In this document: in pieces, positions 17,878-26,408 of the stretch
Layout: every line of letters starts with the position of its first letter
Position numbering within the stretch: the stretch's first letter is position 1
NCBI GenBank assembly: GCA_002255495.1
Contig: NCAP01000018.1
Coordinates: 1 to 34,086 of the forward strand
Origin: Rhodospirillales bacterium 20-60-12
GTDB taxonomy: Bacteria > Pseudomonadota > Alphaproteobacteria > Acetobacterales > Acetobacteraceae
Length of the DNA: 34,086 bases
Direction of reading: 5' to 3'
Translations under genes and position numbers: made by a program
Notes under the pieces: generated by a model
Told to the model about the DNA's origin: nothing
Seen by the model: the letters and a program-made list of their open reading frames with translations, nothing else
Database searches by the model: none

Positions 17878-18755
17878 CCCCTATTACCCCCGTCATCGGC
17901 ATTATCGGCGGCTCCGGTCTTTACGATATCGAGGGGATCGAGGGCAAAGAATGGCGCCGGGTGGCGACCCCCTGGGGCGAAGCTTCGGATGAATTGCTGT
18001 TCGGCACCCTGGCCGGCGTGCCCCTGGTGTTTCTGCCGCGCCATGGTCGCGGCCACAAACTCTCGCCGTCGGAGCTGAATTATCGCGCCAATATCGATGC
18101 CCTGAAACGATCCGGTGTGACCGATATTCTCTCGCTCTCGGCGGTCGGTAGCTTGAAGGCGGATTATCCGCCCGGCCATTTCGTCATTATCGATCAGTTT
18201 ATCGATCGCAGCTTCGCCCGCACCAAAAGCTTTTTCGGCAGCGGCTGCGTGGCCCATGTCTCGATGGCCGATCCGGTTTGCCCGCGCCTGGGTGACGCGC
18301 TTGAAGCCAACGCCCGCCAGCTAGGTTTGCCGGTCAGCCGGGGCGGCACTTATCTGGTCATGGAAGGCCCGCAATTCTCCACCCGTGCGGAGAGTCATCT
18401 TTACCGCTCGTGGAATTGCGACGTGATCGGCATGACCAATATGCCCGAAGCCAAACTCGCCCGCGAGGCGGAAATCTGTTACGCAACCGTCGCGATGGTG
18501 ACCGATTATGATTGCTGGCATGATGATCATGATGCCGTCACCGTGGACGCCGTGATCAAGGTATTGCTCGGCAATGCCGACAAAGCCCGCGCGCTGATCA
18601 AATCCGTGATCCCCCAAATCGGCACCGCCCGCGGCCTGTGCCCGGCCGGGTGCGACCGCGCGCTCGAATATGCGCTGATCACAGCACCCGAAGCGCGCAG
18701 CCCAGCGACCATGGAAAAACTCAGCGCCGTGGCGGGCCGGGTGCTAAGCCGGTAA
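17874..18755 (+). CDS. mtnP: S-methyl-5'-thioadenosine phosphorylase
   Basis: This 293-residue member of the trimeric purine-phosphorylase family has phosphate-site GIIGGSGLYDIEG (S14) and LPRHGRGHKLSPSELNYR (54-71). It also has MEGPQFSTRAES (163-174) and the adenine-binding TDYDCW (D211, D213), which marks MTA phosphorylase; PNPs have Asn there. It cleaves methylthioadenosine to adenine and methylthioribose-1-phosphate, the first step of methionine salvage. I used the ATG at 17874, which has AAAGG upstream and overlaps the permease stop. The frame from 17838 lacks the family start. Its last 12 bases overlap the convergent HAD gene. Confidence 0.95.
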   Translation: MTPITPVIGIIGGSGLYDIEGIEGKEWRRVATPWGEASDELLFGTLAGVPLVFLPRHGRGHKLSPSELNYRANIDALKRSGVTDILSLSAVGSLKADYPPGHFVIIDQFIDRSFARTKSFFGSGCVAHVSMADPVCPRLGDALEANARQLGLPVSRGGTYLVMEGPQFSTRAESHLYRSWNCDVIGMTNMPEAKLAREAEICYATVAMVTDYDCWHDDHDAVTVDAVIKVLLGNADKARALIKSVIPQIGTARGLCPAGCDRALEYALITAPEARSPATMEKLSAVAGRVLSR

Positions 18756-19475
18756 ATATCCCGCCAACATCGCGAGAGTGACCTCGCCGCCTGCAATATC
18801 GGGATTGGGCGTCAGCCCATCGCCCAGATGCGCGAAAATCGCCGCCGCGTGTGAGAAATCCTGACCATCCGTGTAGGGGCTGCGGGTGATCACACAGGTG
18901 ATGCCGGCCGCATGGGCAGACTCCAGCCCGTTGCGTGAATCCTCGATCGCAAGACAATCGCGGGCCGGCAGCCCCAACCTGTCGAGTGCCAATTGATACA
19001 CATCCGGCGCCGGTTTTTTATGCGCCACCTCATCGCCGGCGGCGATTGCAGCGAACCAGCCCACAGCATCAGGCGCAAAGGAGGAGACCAGCAAGCCATC
19101 GATATTCGGCCGGCTCGTGGTGGTGGCAATGGCACAACGCACGCCCGCCGCCCGCGCTTCATGGATCAGACGCAATATACCCGGGCGCGGCGCGAGACCG
19201 CCCGCTTTCATGCGCGCCGCATAGATCCCGGTTTTATGCTCGTGCAGCGCCCGAATGGCGGCATCATCCAAATTCGGCAGGCCGCCATAGGCATCAATGA
19301 AATGCCGTATCCGCTCTTTGCCGCCTGTGACGTCGAGCAGTCGGCGATAGAGCTTCTGATCCCACTGCCAGGTCAGTCCCGCAGCTTCGAATGCGGCATT
19401 GAAACAGACCCGATGCAGTTCCTCGGTTTCAGCGAGCGTGCCGTCGACATCGAAAATCAAAGCTTTCAAGCCCAT
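18744..19475 (-). CDS. HAD-superfamily phosphatase, CbbY/Gph-like
   Basis: This 243-residue HAD hydrolase has the nucleophile motif FDVDGTLAETEE (D9, D11), motif II in IATTTSRPN, and motif III/IV in KKPAPDVYQLALDRLGL plus AIEDSRNGLESAHAAG. The helical cap lies between motifs I and II, as in CbbY/beta-phosphoglucomutase relatives. It dephosphorylates a small sugar phosphate or similar; the substrate is unknown. A GTG start at 19490 would add five residues and overlap the ligase gene. The conserved protein begins at the ATG at 19475. It is the last gene of a cyclase-ligase-HAD string and overlaps mtnP's end by 12 bases. Confidence 0.9.
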   Translation of the reverse strand: MGLKALIFDVDGTLAETEELHRVCFNAAFEAAGLTWQWDQKLYRRLLDVTGGKERIRHFIDAYGGLPNLDDAAIRALHEHKTGIYAARMKAGGLAPRPGILRLIHEARAAGVRCAIATTTSRPNIDGLLVSSFAPDAVGWFAAIAAGDEVAHKKPAPDVYQLALDRLGLPARDCLAIEDSRNGLESAHAAGITCVITRSPYTDGQDFSHAAAIFAHLGDGLTPNPDIAGGEVTLAMLAGYLPA

Positions 19476-19479
19476 GATA

Positions 19480-21153
19480 TTATGAGCCACGTAATTCCCG
19501 CCTGAGAATTTTACCCGTCACGGTCTTGGGGAGATCATCGATAATCTCCACAATACGCGGATATTTATAAGCTGCCATCTGAGACTTGCAGAAATCGATA
19601 ATATCCTCGGGCGTTGCGATCTGCCCTGGCTTGAGGCTGATCACCGCCTTCACCGTCTCGCCGCGATAATCATCGGGCACGCCCACCACACCGGCCTCGC
19701 GCACGGCGGGGTGGGTGTAGAGCACATCCTCCACCTCGCGCGGCCAGACCTTGTAGCCGGCCGCGTTGATCATGTCCTTTTTGCGATCGACCAGGAAAAA
19801 CCAGCCCTGTTGATCCATGAACCCGACATCGCCGGTATGAAACCGACCATTGCGGAATGATTCCGCGGTCTTGTCGGGCTTGTTCCAATAGCCCGGCACC
19901 ACCATCGGGCCCTGGCTGACAATTTCGCCAATTTCCCCGACACCGAGATTGCGCCCCTCATCATCGCAAATCCACGACATGACGTTATAGGCAGGAACAC
20001 CGATCGATAACGCACCCGATGCCGGATCGACCGGCGCTTCGCGCGAAAGCGGTACCACATGGGTCGGCGAATTGGTCTCGGTGAGGCCGTAGCCGTTATG
20101 GATGTAATGACCGAATTTTGCCCGAAACGCCGTGACCACACTGGGCGGAATCGGCGCGCCGCCCGAAAAAATTTTCGTCATCGAGGCGAGTTTCTGGGCC
20201 GTTGCGGCCGGATGATTCATCATCGCGATAAACACCGTGATCGAGCCGATGGTGAATTCCACCTGATGCTCTTCGATCGCATCCATCACCACGCCGGTCT
20301 CAAAACGATAAGCCAAAACCAGCGGACTTGCGGTTATGAAGGATGCTGCGATATGACCGATCAAGCCGGTGATATGAAATAAAGGCGCCACCCCCAATAT
20401 GGGTCCGCCATCGCGCAACTCGATCCAGTCGCGGTAGGTTTGCGCGTTGAAGGTGACATTGCCGTGCGTGTTCATCGCCCCTTTTGGGACACCGGTCGTG
20501 CCCGACGTATAGACCAGAAAGGCGATGTCGCTCGGTTTGAAGGTCGCATCGATCATGGGCTTGCGGCCGCTATTCTGTGCGACGATCGATGCGAAATCGA
20601 TGGTCTCGGGAAAGCGCCGGCGTTGGACATTGGCAAATAGCCGCCGATCGTTCCGGGTCTGGAATTCCGCAGCGCTGGTCGTAATGACAATCGACGGGCG
20701 ATAAATATCAGGCCCCAATTTGCTGACGAAACTCTCATACTGCGAGCCATGGCAAATCAGCGCCTTGGGTTGACAATCATTGAACAGAATACCGATTTCC
20801 CGGTCCCTGTTCATCGGATTCACCGCCACCGCAATGCCGCCGGCCTTCCAGGCGGCGACGACACCGATGACAAATTGCGGCACGTTCTGCAAATACACCG
20901 CCATCCGATCGCCCGGCGCAAAGCCCCGGTCGGTCAGACAGACGGCGAGCGCATCGCTCAGATGATCCAATTCACGATAGCTGATCACCGCATCAAAATA
21001 TTTAATCGCCGGCTGGTCTCCCGCACGAGAGACCGCTGCGCGAAACATCGCCAAAGCATCACTATATTGCGGCACGATCTCGGATTTCTGTCCCGCATCA
21101 TAAAGAGCCAGCCAAGGCTTTTCGATCGTCAGCGGTTTCACTGCAGCGCTCAT
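19480..21153 (-). CDS. AMP-forming acyl-CoA synthetase/ligase
   Basis: This 557-residue member of the ANL superfamily has the P-loop YTSGTTGVPKG (215-225), the adenine motif NGYGLTETN, the hinge-aspartate segment WFFLVDRKKDMINAAGYKVW, and the catalytic C-terminal lysine in TVTGKILRREL. It adenylates a carboxylic acid and transfers it to CoA. Overall look is closest to long- or medium-chain fatty-acid, or dicarboxylic or aromatic acid, CoA ligases; the exact acid cannot be read. It follows the cyclase-family gene by 11 bases, so its substrate may be a product of that hydrolase. Confidence 0.93.
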   Translation of the reverse strand: MSAAVKPLTIEKPWLALYDAGQKSEIVPQYSDALAMFRAAVSRAGDQPAIKYFDAVISYRELDHLSDALAVCLTDRGFAPGDRMAVYLQNVPQFVIGVVAAWKAGGIAVAVNPMNRDREIGILFNDCQPKALICHGSQYESFVSKLGPDIYRPSIVITTSAAEFQTRNDRRLFANVQRRRFPETIDFASIVAQNSGRKPMIDATFKPSDIAFLVYTSGTTGVPKGAMNTHGNVTFNAQTYRDWIELRDGGPILGVAPLFHITGLIGHIAASFITASPLVLAYRFETGVVMDAIEEHQVEFTIGSITVFIAMMNHPAATAQKLASMTKIFSGGAPIPPSVVTAFRAKFGHYIHNGYGLTETNSPTHVVPLSREAPVDPASGALSIGVPAYNVMSWICDDEGRNLGVGEIGEIVSQGPMVVPGYWNKPDKTAESFRNGRFHTGDVGFMDQQGWFFLVDRKKDMINAAGYKVWPREVEDVLYTHPAVREAGVVGVPDDYRGETVKAVISLKPGQIATPEDIIDFCKSQMAAYKYPRIVEIIDDLPKTVTGKILRRELRGS

Positions 21154-21164
21154 CGGACGATCTC

Positions 21165-22136
21165 CTATTTGATCACGACAGGATTAACCGGCGCACCCGT
21201 GCCGCCGGATACTTTCAGCGGTGCGGCCGTGTAGAGGAATGTATATTGCTTGTCCTCGAAGCAATCGGCGGCGAGCTTATCAAGCTCGGCAATTTCCGTG
21301 AAGGTTACGCCCAAATTGCGCATCAAGGCATTATGCAAAGGCAGGACCACGCCCGATACCGGGTCGGCAGTCACTTCATTGGCAATCGTGTCGGTCACCA
21401 AATTGGGAATTTCCATCTCATGGAACCATTTCACCAATTCCGGGCTGTACGTCAGGCCCGGCTCGATGAAATCCTTGTAGAAGGCCGCTTTATCGCTCGT
21501 ATAGAATGAACCGATCCAACCGGTGCGGATCACCAGGATATCGTGTTTTTCAATCACGCAGCCTTGCGCTTTCGCCGCCGCCAGCACATCCTCATGAGTG
21601 AAAGTCTCGCCGCGTTCCAGCACCGCCTTGCCGCGATGGCGCGCAATATCGATCAATATGCCGCGCCCGGCAATGCCACGCTCGGCAATCGGCAGCACGC
21701 TTGCTTTGGTCATCTTGCCGGATGTTGTTCTTGCATCATAACCATTATATAATTGGTCGTCGCACCATACATGACCCAGCGCGTCATATTGCGTCGAACC
21801 TTGCAGATACATGATCAGCATATCATCGGCATATTCGGCATGGCCCGGAAAAATCGGCCCTTTGCCACACAAATAATGCCCCTTATCCATCACATTGATG
21901 CGCACAGGCTGCGCCCGGCCCGGCCATACCGGATCACCTTCAGGATGCCCCATCATCACCTGCAAAGTGAAGGTTTTGCCCGATTTCACCGCCTGTACGC
22001 CGCGCAGCACCTCCGCCGGGGTCAGAAAATTCAGGCTTCCCACCTCGTCATCAGGGCCCCAGCGGCCCCAATTTTTCGGGTCATTCTTCAGCAGCTCAGT
22101 GACAGGAATCTCAGCTCGCAAACCGGCATTGGCCAT
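21165..22136 (-). CDS. Cyclase-family metal-dependent hydrolase (kynurenine formamidase-like fold)
   Basis: This 323-residue protein belongs to the 'cyclase' family. Its metal motif reads QGSTQYDALGH (112-122), where classical kynurenine formamidases have HxGTHxDxPxH. Both first histidines are replaced, while D118 and H122 stay. A later LPLHNALMRNLGV supplies another likely ligand, and NLVTDTIANE precedes it. Other relatives with the STQ form exist, so this is a subfamily trait. It probably hydrolyses an amide, ester or lactone. The ATG at 22136 has AGGAGA nine bases upstream, and the longer frame is spurious. The downstream acyl-CoA ligase suggests a small catabolic route of unknown substrate. 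Confidence 0.88.
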   Translation of the reverse strand: MANAGLRAEIPVTELLKNDPKNWGRWGPDDEVGSLNFLTPAEVLRGVQAVKSGKTFTLQVMMGHPEGDPVWPGRAQPVRINVMDKGHYLCGKGPIFPGHAEYADDMLIMYLQGSTQYDALGHVWCDDQLYNGYDARTTSGKMTKASVLPIAERGIAGRGILIDIARHRGKAVLERGETFTHEDVLAAAKAQGCVIEKHDILVIRTGWIGSFYTSDKAAFYKDFIEPGLTYSPELVKWFHEMEIPNLVTDTIANEVTADPVSGVVLPLHNALMRNLGVTFTEIAELDKLAADCFEDKQYTFLYTAAPLKVSGGTGAPVNPVVIK

Positions 22137-22218
22137 CTTGGGTTTCTCCTGAATTTTTCTGCCGGTCTTATGCCGACAAAAAGATACTGCAACGGCACTG
22201 GCCGATCTGCAAGCGGTT

Positions 22219-24576
22219 TCAGGCTGCCTGCGCGTATGACAATTTCGCCACAAAATGCAGCCTGATCCAGATCGCATCGCCGAGCAATCGCGCGGGTATA
22301 ATCGCCGCGCCGTCGGTCCAGCGCTGCCCGGCCTCGACCTCATGCCAGCCTGTCACGAGATCCAGGTGATCGAGCCCAATCCGTCTGATCCCCGTGGGTC
22401 CGCCGAGCAAAATCTCACCGAGCGCCACACCAAGACGCCGCCGGTCGCGCGGGTCGGGTGAAATCTCGCCGGGGATGGCATTGCGTGACATGACCATCAC
22501 ATCGCCCGAATCGGCCGCCAATCCAGCGTGCAGCATATTCTCACTTGCCCATTGCAGCGCCAGTTTATGACACCCCTGCACCAGCCGGATCGCGGGGTCC
22601 GCACTGCGCTTGGTGGTGCAGCGCGCGAGCAGCCGGGCACGTATCGCCTCCACCTTGTCCCCCGCTTCCCAAACCGGCGCGTAACTCGCCTCATGGCGAA
22701 ACGCCGATGCAAAATCCGCATGCAGATGCATCGCCCCGCGCGCATTCTCGAACGCACCGCGATTACCGCAATCCAGATAGGTTTCAACCGGTGTACCGTC
22801 GGCGAATATCACGTCATGAGCGGCGAGTTCGATATGGTAATAAACCACCTGGCTGACGGACAATCGCGCGATCGTCTCGCCATTGAGCAGCGCCTTGGAG
22901 GGCACCAAAATACCATCGAGATACAGCGCATGATCGGGCGAGAGATATAAATCCCGCCTTGGCACGCCATCAATGATGGATCCTGCCTGCAACCGCACCG
23001 GTTGCACGGAATCGGGCCGCGGATGGCGCGCGAGATCGATATGCCGCCGGCCGATCCACTGCACCGGCGCGAGCCCGCCGCGCCCCAGAACCACCTCGTC
23101 ACCGACCCGCATTTCTTCGACCGGCACTTCACCCCGTGCGGTCAGGATCAACACACCGGCGGCAAAACAAGGCATGAAGCCGGTGACCGGCAACCCGACA
23201 TCCTGCAAAATCGCGATATCGACGGCGGAGATATTATGGATCGTGCCGGGATAAAGCCCGATTCCGTTCATCAGATCCTGCGCCAGCCTGTCGGATGCCT
23301 GATTTGCCAAATGGTAATATTGCTCACCGTCTTGCAACGTCGTCAGCGGCACCGGCCCGCCATACAAGGCTTCAGCATGCGGCCCGATGAAGTAATCCGC
23401 CTTGGTTGAGGTGATCGTTGAATAATGGTCGAACAAGGTGGCATAGCTCGGAAGCACGCCGGTAGTTGGATTGCGAAAGCCGATGAAGCCGAGGCCATGA
23501 GTGAGTTCATGGCGGAAAATCGTCACCGCGTCATATTCATTGGCCGGCACCAATCCGCTGCTCGAGGGCGTGGGGTTGACATAGATCTCGCCCAAAGCGG
23601 TCGAGGGAATGTTGATGACAATGTCATTTGTATAACCCGGCGCATGCTTGCCGGTTGTCAGCTCGTAAAGGCTGCTCGGCTGATAAATCGTCTCGCCGTT
23701 GAGAATCTCGGAATAGCTGTTGGTCGCCGGCCCGCCGGTCGATAGCGCGTTGGGGTCACCGGCGAAGGAACTGACGATGCTCAACTCCACCGCCAATGTC
23801 CCCACGCCATAGGCGTAATGCGCCCAATCATCGATCGCCTGCTGCAAATCCGCGACCAGCCCGGCATCCTTCGCCCCGCCATAATGATTCGGGTCGGACA
23901 GGGCGATCGTGGAGTTGAAGAATTCCATCTGCGGGGCAATGCCCGTGAGTGTCTCATTGCCGCCGGCACTGACAATACCGAAGCTCGCGCCGCTCAAATT
24001 GCCCGTGATATCGAACGTGCCGACAGCATTTCCAGCATGTTCGATGAATAAATGATTGCCGCTGAGCGACACGCCATCGCCCGATCGTCCATCGAGAATG
24101 ACCTCGTTCGTCGGCCCGAAATTGCTGATCGTCGCCGAACTTCCCGCGATCGAGCCCAGTTCCAACGCGCCGCTCTCACCATTGAATATCGCACCCAGAT
24201 TAAGGCCCGAGGCAAAGCTCAAAGTCTGCCCGGCAGCGATGGTGTGAACCACCGCCGCAGCAATGGCCGCCGACTTGATGCCGATCACGGCAGGCGAAGC
24301 GGCGCTAACCGGGCTACCCACAGACTGTGAAGCAAGCGCCCCGCCGCCGATGTCAAAGGCAGCTTGCGTTCGGATTGACGGCAGGCTGATCCCGGTCAGG
24401 CCGGCAGGCCCGTCGGGCGCCGGCGCCGTTGCCGCCGGGAGTTGGATGGCGGTATTTAATGGGGCACTGAAGCTGCCGTAAATTGGTGTGTTCAGTGTTA
24501 GAATCTGGGTCCCGTTGCTGCCGAATTGATCCAACCAGCCGCGACCCGGCCGCCTCGCCCATTCTTGCGAATCCAT
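22219..24576 (-). CDS. Zinc metalloprotease-like domain fused to a C-terminal Hint domain
   Basis: This protein has 785 residues. About 1-240 are Gly/Ala/Ser-rich with beta-repeat character (GSIAGSSATISNFG, FDITGNLSGASFG), as in surface or secreted proteins. About 245-465 look like a zinc protease: RHELTHGLGFIGF has H356, E357 and H360, and H422 in YYHLA is a possible third ligand. DLMNGIG and ISAVDIAILQDVGLPV follow, as in matrixin- or leishmanolysin-like enzymes. From C470 a Hint domain of the Acetobacteraceae type follows (CFAAGVLILTARGEVPVEEM, VQWIGRRH, LSPDHALYLDG with H549, ETYLDCGNRGAFEN). No N-terminal signal peptide is seen. I chose the ATG at 24576, not 24582, because GGGAG then has proper spacing. 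Function is inferred. Confidence 0.82.
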   Translation of the reverse strand: MDSQEWARRPGRGWLDQFGSNGTQILTLNTPIYGSFSAPLNTAIQLPAATAPAPDGPAGLTGISLPSIRTQAAFDIGGGALASQSVGSPVSAASPAVIGIKSAAIAAAVVHTIAAGQTLSFASGLNLGAIFNGESGALELGSIAGSSATISNFGPTNEVILDGRSGDGVSLSGNHLFIEHAGNAVGTFDITGNLSGASFGIVSAGGNETLTGIAPQMEFFNSTIALSDPNHYGGAKDAGLVADLQQAIDDWAHYAYGVGTLAVELSIVSSFAGDPNALSTGGPATNSYSEILNGETIYQPSSLYELTTGKHAPGYTNDIVINIPSTALGEIYVNPTPSSSGLVPANEYDAVTIFRHELTHGLGFIGFRNPTTGVLPSYATLFDHYSTITSTKADYFIGPHAEALYGGPVPLTTLQDGEQYYHLANQASDRLAQDLMNGIGLYPGTIHNISAVDIAILQDVGLPVTGFMPCFAAGVLILTARGEVPVEEMRVGDEVVLGRGGLAPVQWIGRRHIDLARHPRPDSVQPVRLQAGSIIDGVPRRDLYLSPDHALYLDGILVPSKALLNGETIARLSVSQVVYYHIELAAHDVIFADGTPVETYLDCGNRGAFENARGAMHLHADFASAFRHEASYAPVWEAGDKVEAIRARLLARCTTKRSADPAIRLVQGCHKLALQWASENMLHAGLAADSGDVMVMSRNAIPGEISPDPRDRRRLGVALGEILLGGPTGIRRIGLDHLDLVTGWHEVEAGQRWTDGAAIIPARLLGDAIWIRLHFVAKLSYAQAA

Positions 24577-24726
24577 CGCCATCTCCCTGTTTAATACAGG
24601 CTATAAAGCCCCTGGAGAAAGCGCAACCCTGAATTGCAAACAGGACAGAACGCCGGCGCGGCAAAACTTGCCGTCGACACGGTTCCTTGTGCTAAACAGG
24701 GCAAACCAAATCCAAAGGAGAAGATC

Positions 24727-26004
24727 ATGACAGGCAATGCCGAACTGCAAGCCCGCCGCGAAGCCGCCGTGCCGCGCGGGGTCGGCAACACCCATCAGAT
24801 TTTCACCGCCCACGCCGAAAATGCCGAAATGTGGGATGTTGAGGGCAAGCGCTATGTTGATTTCGCAGGCGGTATCGCGGTGCTCAACACGGGCCACCGG
24901 CACCCGAAAATCATGGCGGCCGTGGCCGAGCAATTGAGCCATTTCACCCATACCTGCTTTCAGGTGACGCAATATGAGTCTTATATCGCGCTGGCCGAAA
25001 AACTGAACAAGCTCGCACCTATCGACGGCCCGGCGAAAACCATATTCTTCACAACCGGCGCTGAAGCTCTGGAGAACGCGGTAAAAATTGCTCGCGCTGC
25101 AACCGGCCGTCCTGGTGTCATCACCTTCTCCGGCGGCTATCATGGCCGCACCATGCTGACCATGGCGATGACCGGCAAAGTGCTGCCCTACAAAAAGAAA
25201 TTCGGCCCAATGCCGGGCGAGGTTTTCCACGCCCCCTTCCCCTTCGAACCGCTGGGCGTGACGGTTGCTGACTCGATCAAACATATCGAAATGCTGTTCC
25301 GCGCCGATATCGAACCCGCCCGCGTCGCCGCCATTGCGGTCGAACCCGTTCAGGGTGAAGGCGGCTTCATCCAGGCGCCCACCGAATTGCTTGTCGCTTT
25401 GCGCACGCTCTGTGACAAACATGGTATTTTGCTGATTGCGGACGAAGTGCAAACCGGCTTTGCCCGCACCGGCAAATTATTCGCCATGGAACATTCCGGT
25501 GTGAAGCCCGACCTGATGACCATCGCAAAGTCACTCGCCGGCGGCTTTCCGCTCTCAGGCGTCATCGGTCGGGCCGAGATTATGGACGCCGCCGAGCCAG
25601 GGGGGCTGGGCGGCACCTACGCCGGCAGCCCGATCGCCTGTGCCGCAGCCCTCGCCGTGCTTGAGATCATCGAGGAAGAAAACCTCATCGAGCGCGCCAA
25701 TGTCATCGGCGCGGCCATGACCGCCAGGCTGCATAAAATCGCCCAGCGGAATGATGTTGTGGCGATCGACGCCATTCGCGGCCCAGGGGCGATGATTGCG
25801 TTCGACACCGTGATGTCGCGCGGCAGCCATGAGCCCGACCCCGAGACGACCAAGCGAGTGATTGCCAAAGCCCGCGAGCACGGCCTGATCCTGCTCTCCT
25901 GCGGGGTGTTCGCCAATTCCATCCGTCTGCTCGTGCCGCTCACCGTCAGCGACGAAACCCTCAATGAAGGCCTCGATATTCTGGAACTCGCCCTGGCTGC
26001 ATAA
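24727..26004 (+). CDS. gabT: 4-aminobutyrate aminotransferase-type class III aminotransferase
   Basis: This 425-residue PLP enzyme has FFTTGAEALENAVKIARA for the phosphate cup, FSGGYHGRTM, VEPVQGEGG, IADEVQTGFARTGK with D239 contacting the PLP nitrogen, and the Schiff-base lysine K268 in TIAKSLAGGFP. It closely matches GabT, which moves the amino group of 4-aminobutyrate to 2-oxoglutarate. 5-aminovalerate or putrescine-derived substrates are possible too. The ATG at 24727 has AAAGGAG upstream, and the open frame from 24634 is an artefact. No succinate-semialdehyde dehydrogenase lies nearby. It is divergent from the protease-Hint gene. Confidence 0.93.
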   Translation: MTGNAELQARREAAVPRGVGNTHQIFTAHAENAEMWDVEGKRYVDFAGGIAVLNTGHRHPKIMAAVAEQLSHFTHTCFQVTQYESYIALAEKLNKLAPIDGPAKTIFFTTGAEALENAVKIARAATGRPGVITFSGGYHGRTMLTMAMTGKVLPYKKKFGPMPGEVFHAPFPFEPLGVTVADSIKHIEMLFRADIEPARVAAIAVEPVQGEGGFIQAPTELLVALRTLCDKHGILLIADEVQTGFARTGKLFAMEHSGVKPDLMTIAKSLAGGFPLSGVIGRAEIMDAAEPGGLGGTYAGSPIACAAALAVLEIIEEENLIERANVIGAAMTARLHKIAQRNDVVAIDAIRGPGAMIAFDTVMSRGSHEPDPETTKRVIAKAREHGLILLSCGVFANSIRLLVPLTVSDETLNEGLDILELALAA

Positions 26005-26016
26005 GCCGCGCGGCCA

Positions 26017-26136
26017 GATAAATATTGGTTTAGATGAAGTCGCCAGGCTCCAGCTAAACCAATGAAATTGATCGGAAAAATATGGCTAGAGCGGGTGCGT
26101 GACAACGCAATACGCTCTTGATCAATATTGATTTAG
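26017..26136. repeat. Palindromic intergenic repeat, copy A
   Basis: The unit opens GATAAATATTGG. An imperfect stem follows, TTGGTTTAGATGAAG (26025-26039) with CTCCAGCTAAACCAA (26048-26062), matching 13 of 15. Then comes TGAAATTGATCGG with an A/T tail, and a second nested stem-loop, AGAGCG ... CGCTCT (26088-26118). It ends with GATCAATATTGATTTAGC, the opening of another unit, which runs into the end of the small membrane-protein gene. Bases 26063-26093 are identical to 28855-28885. Confidence 0.85.
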
Positions 26137-26372
26137 CCAATCATTTTCGTCGGTGCAAAAGCGATAGAGACCGTCGCATCATGCACAGACTGCCGGCCCA
26201 ATTGCGTCTTGCGGATCGGAAACTCATAAATCTGCGCCGTGCGCTGCGGCTCGATCCGGTGGGCAGGCTTACGGCGCATCACGCTGATACAGATCGATAG
26301 GCCGATGCAGATGAGTGCGGTGCCCAGCAGAATGGCCATTGGTAGAAAAGCATAAGGGTTGAACTGTATCAC
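26133..26372 (-). CDS. Small single-span membrane protein, last gene of the GntR-ABC operon
   Basis: I do not recognise this 79-residue protein. It has one hydrophobic helix (about 8-31, FLPMAILLGTALICIGLSICISV) followed by a basic cytosolic-type tail (MRRKPAHR) and a polar C-terminus. The start is GTG with GGAG seven bases upstream. It follows the ABC permease by 36 bases on the same strand, so it may be an accessory or regulatory subunit of that transporter. Its stop codon and last few codons lie inside a copy of the intergenic repeat, so the C-terminus may have been reshaped by that element. Confidence 0.6.
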   Translation of the reverse strand: MIQFNPYAFLPMAILLGTALICIGLSICISVMRRKPAHRIEPQRTAQIYEFPIRKTQLGRQSVHDATVSIAFAPTKMIG

Positions 26373-26408
26373 GAAAATTCTCCGCTTATGGTCATCCTCA
26401 CTGATCCG

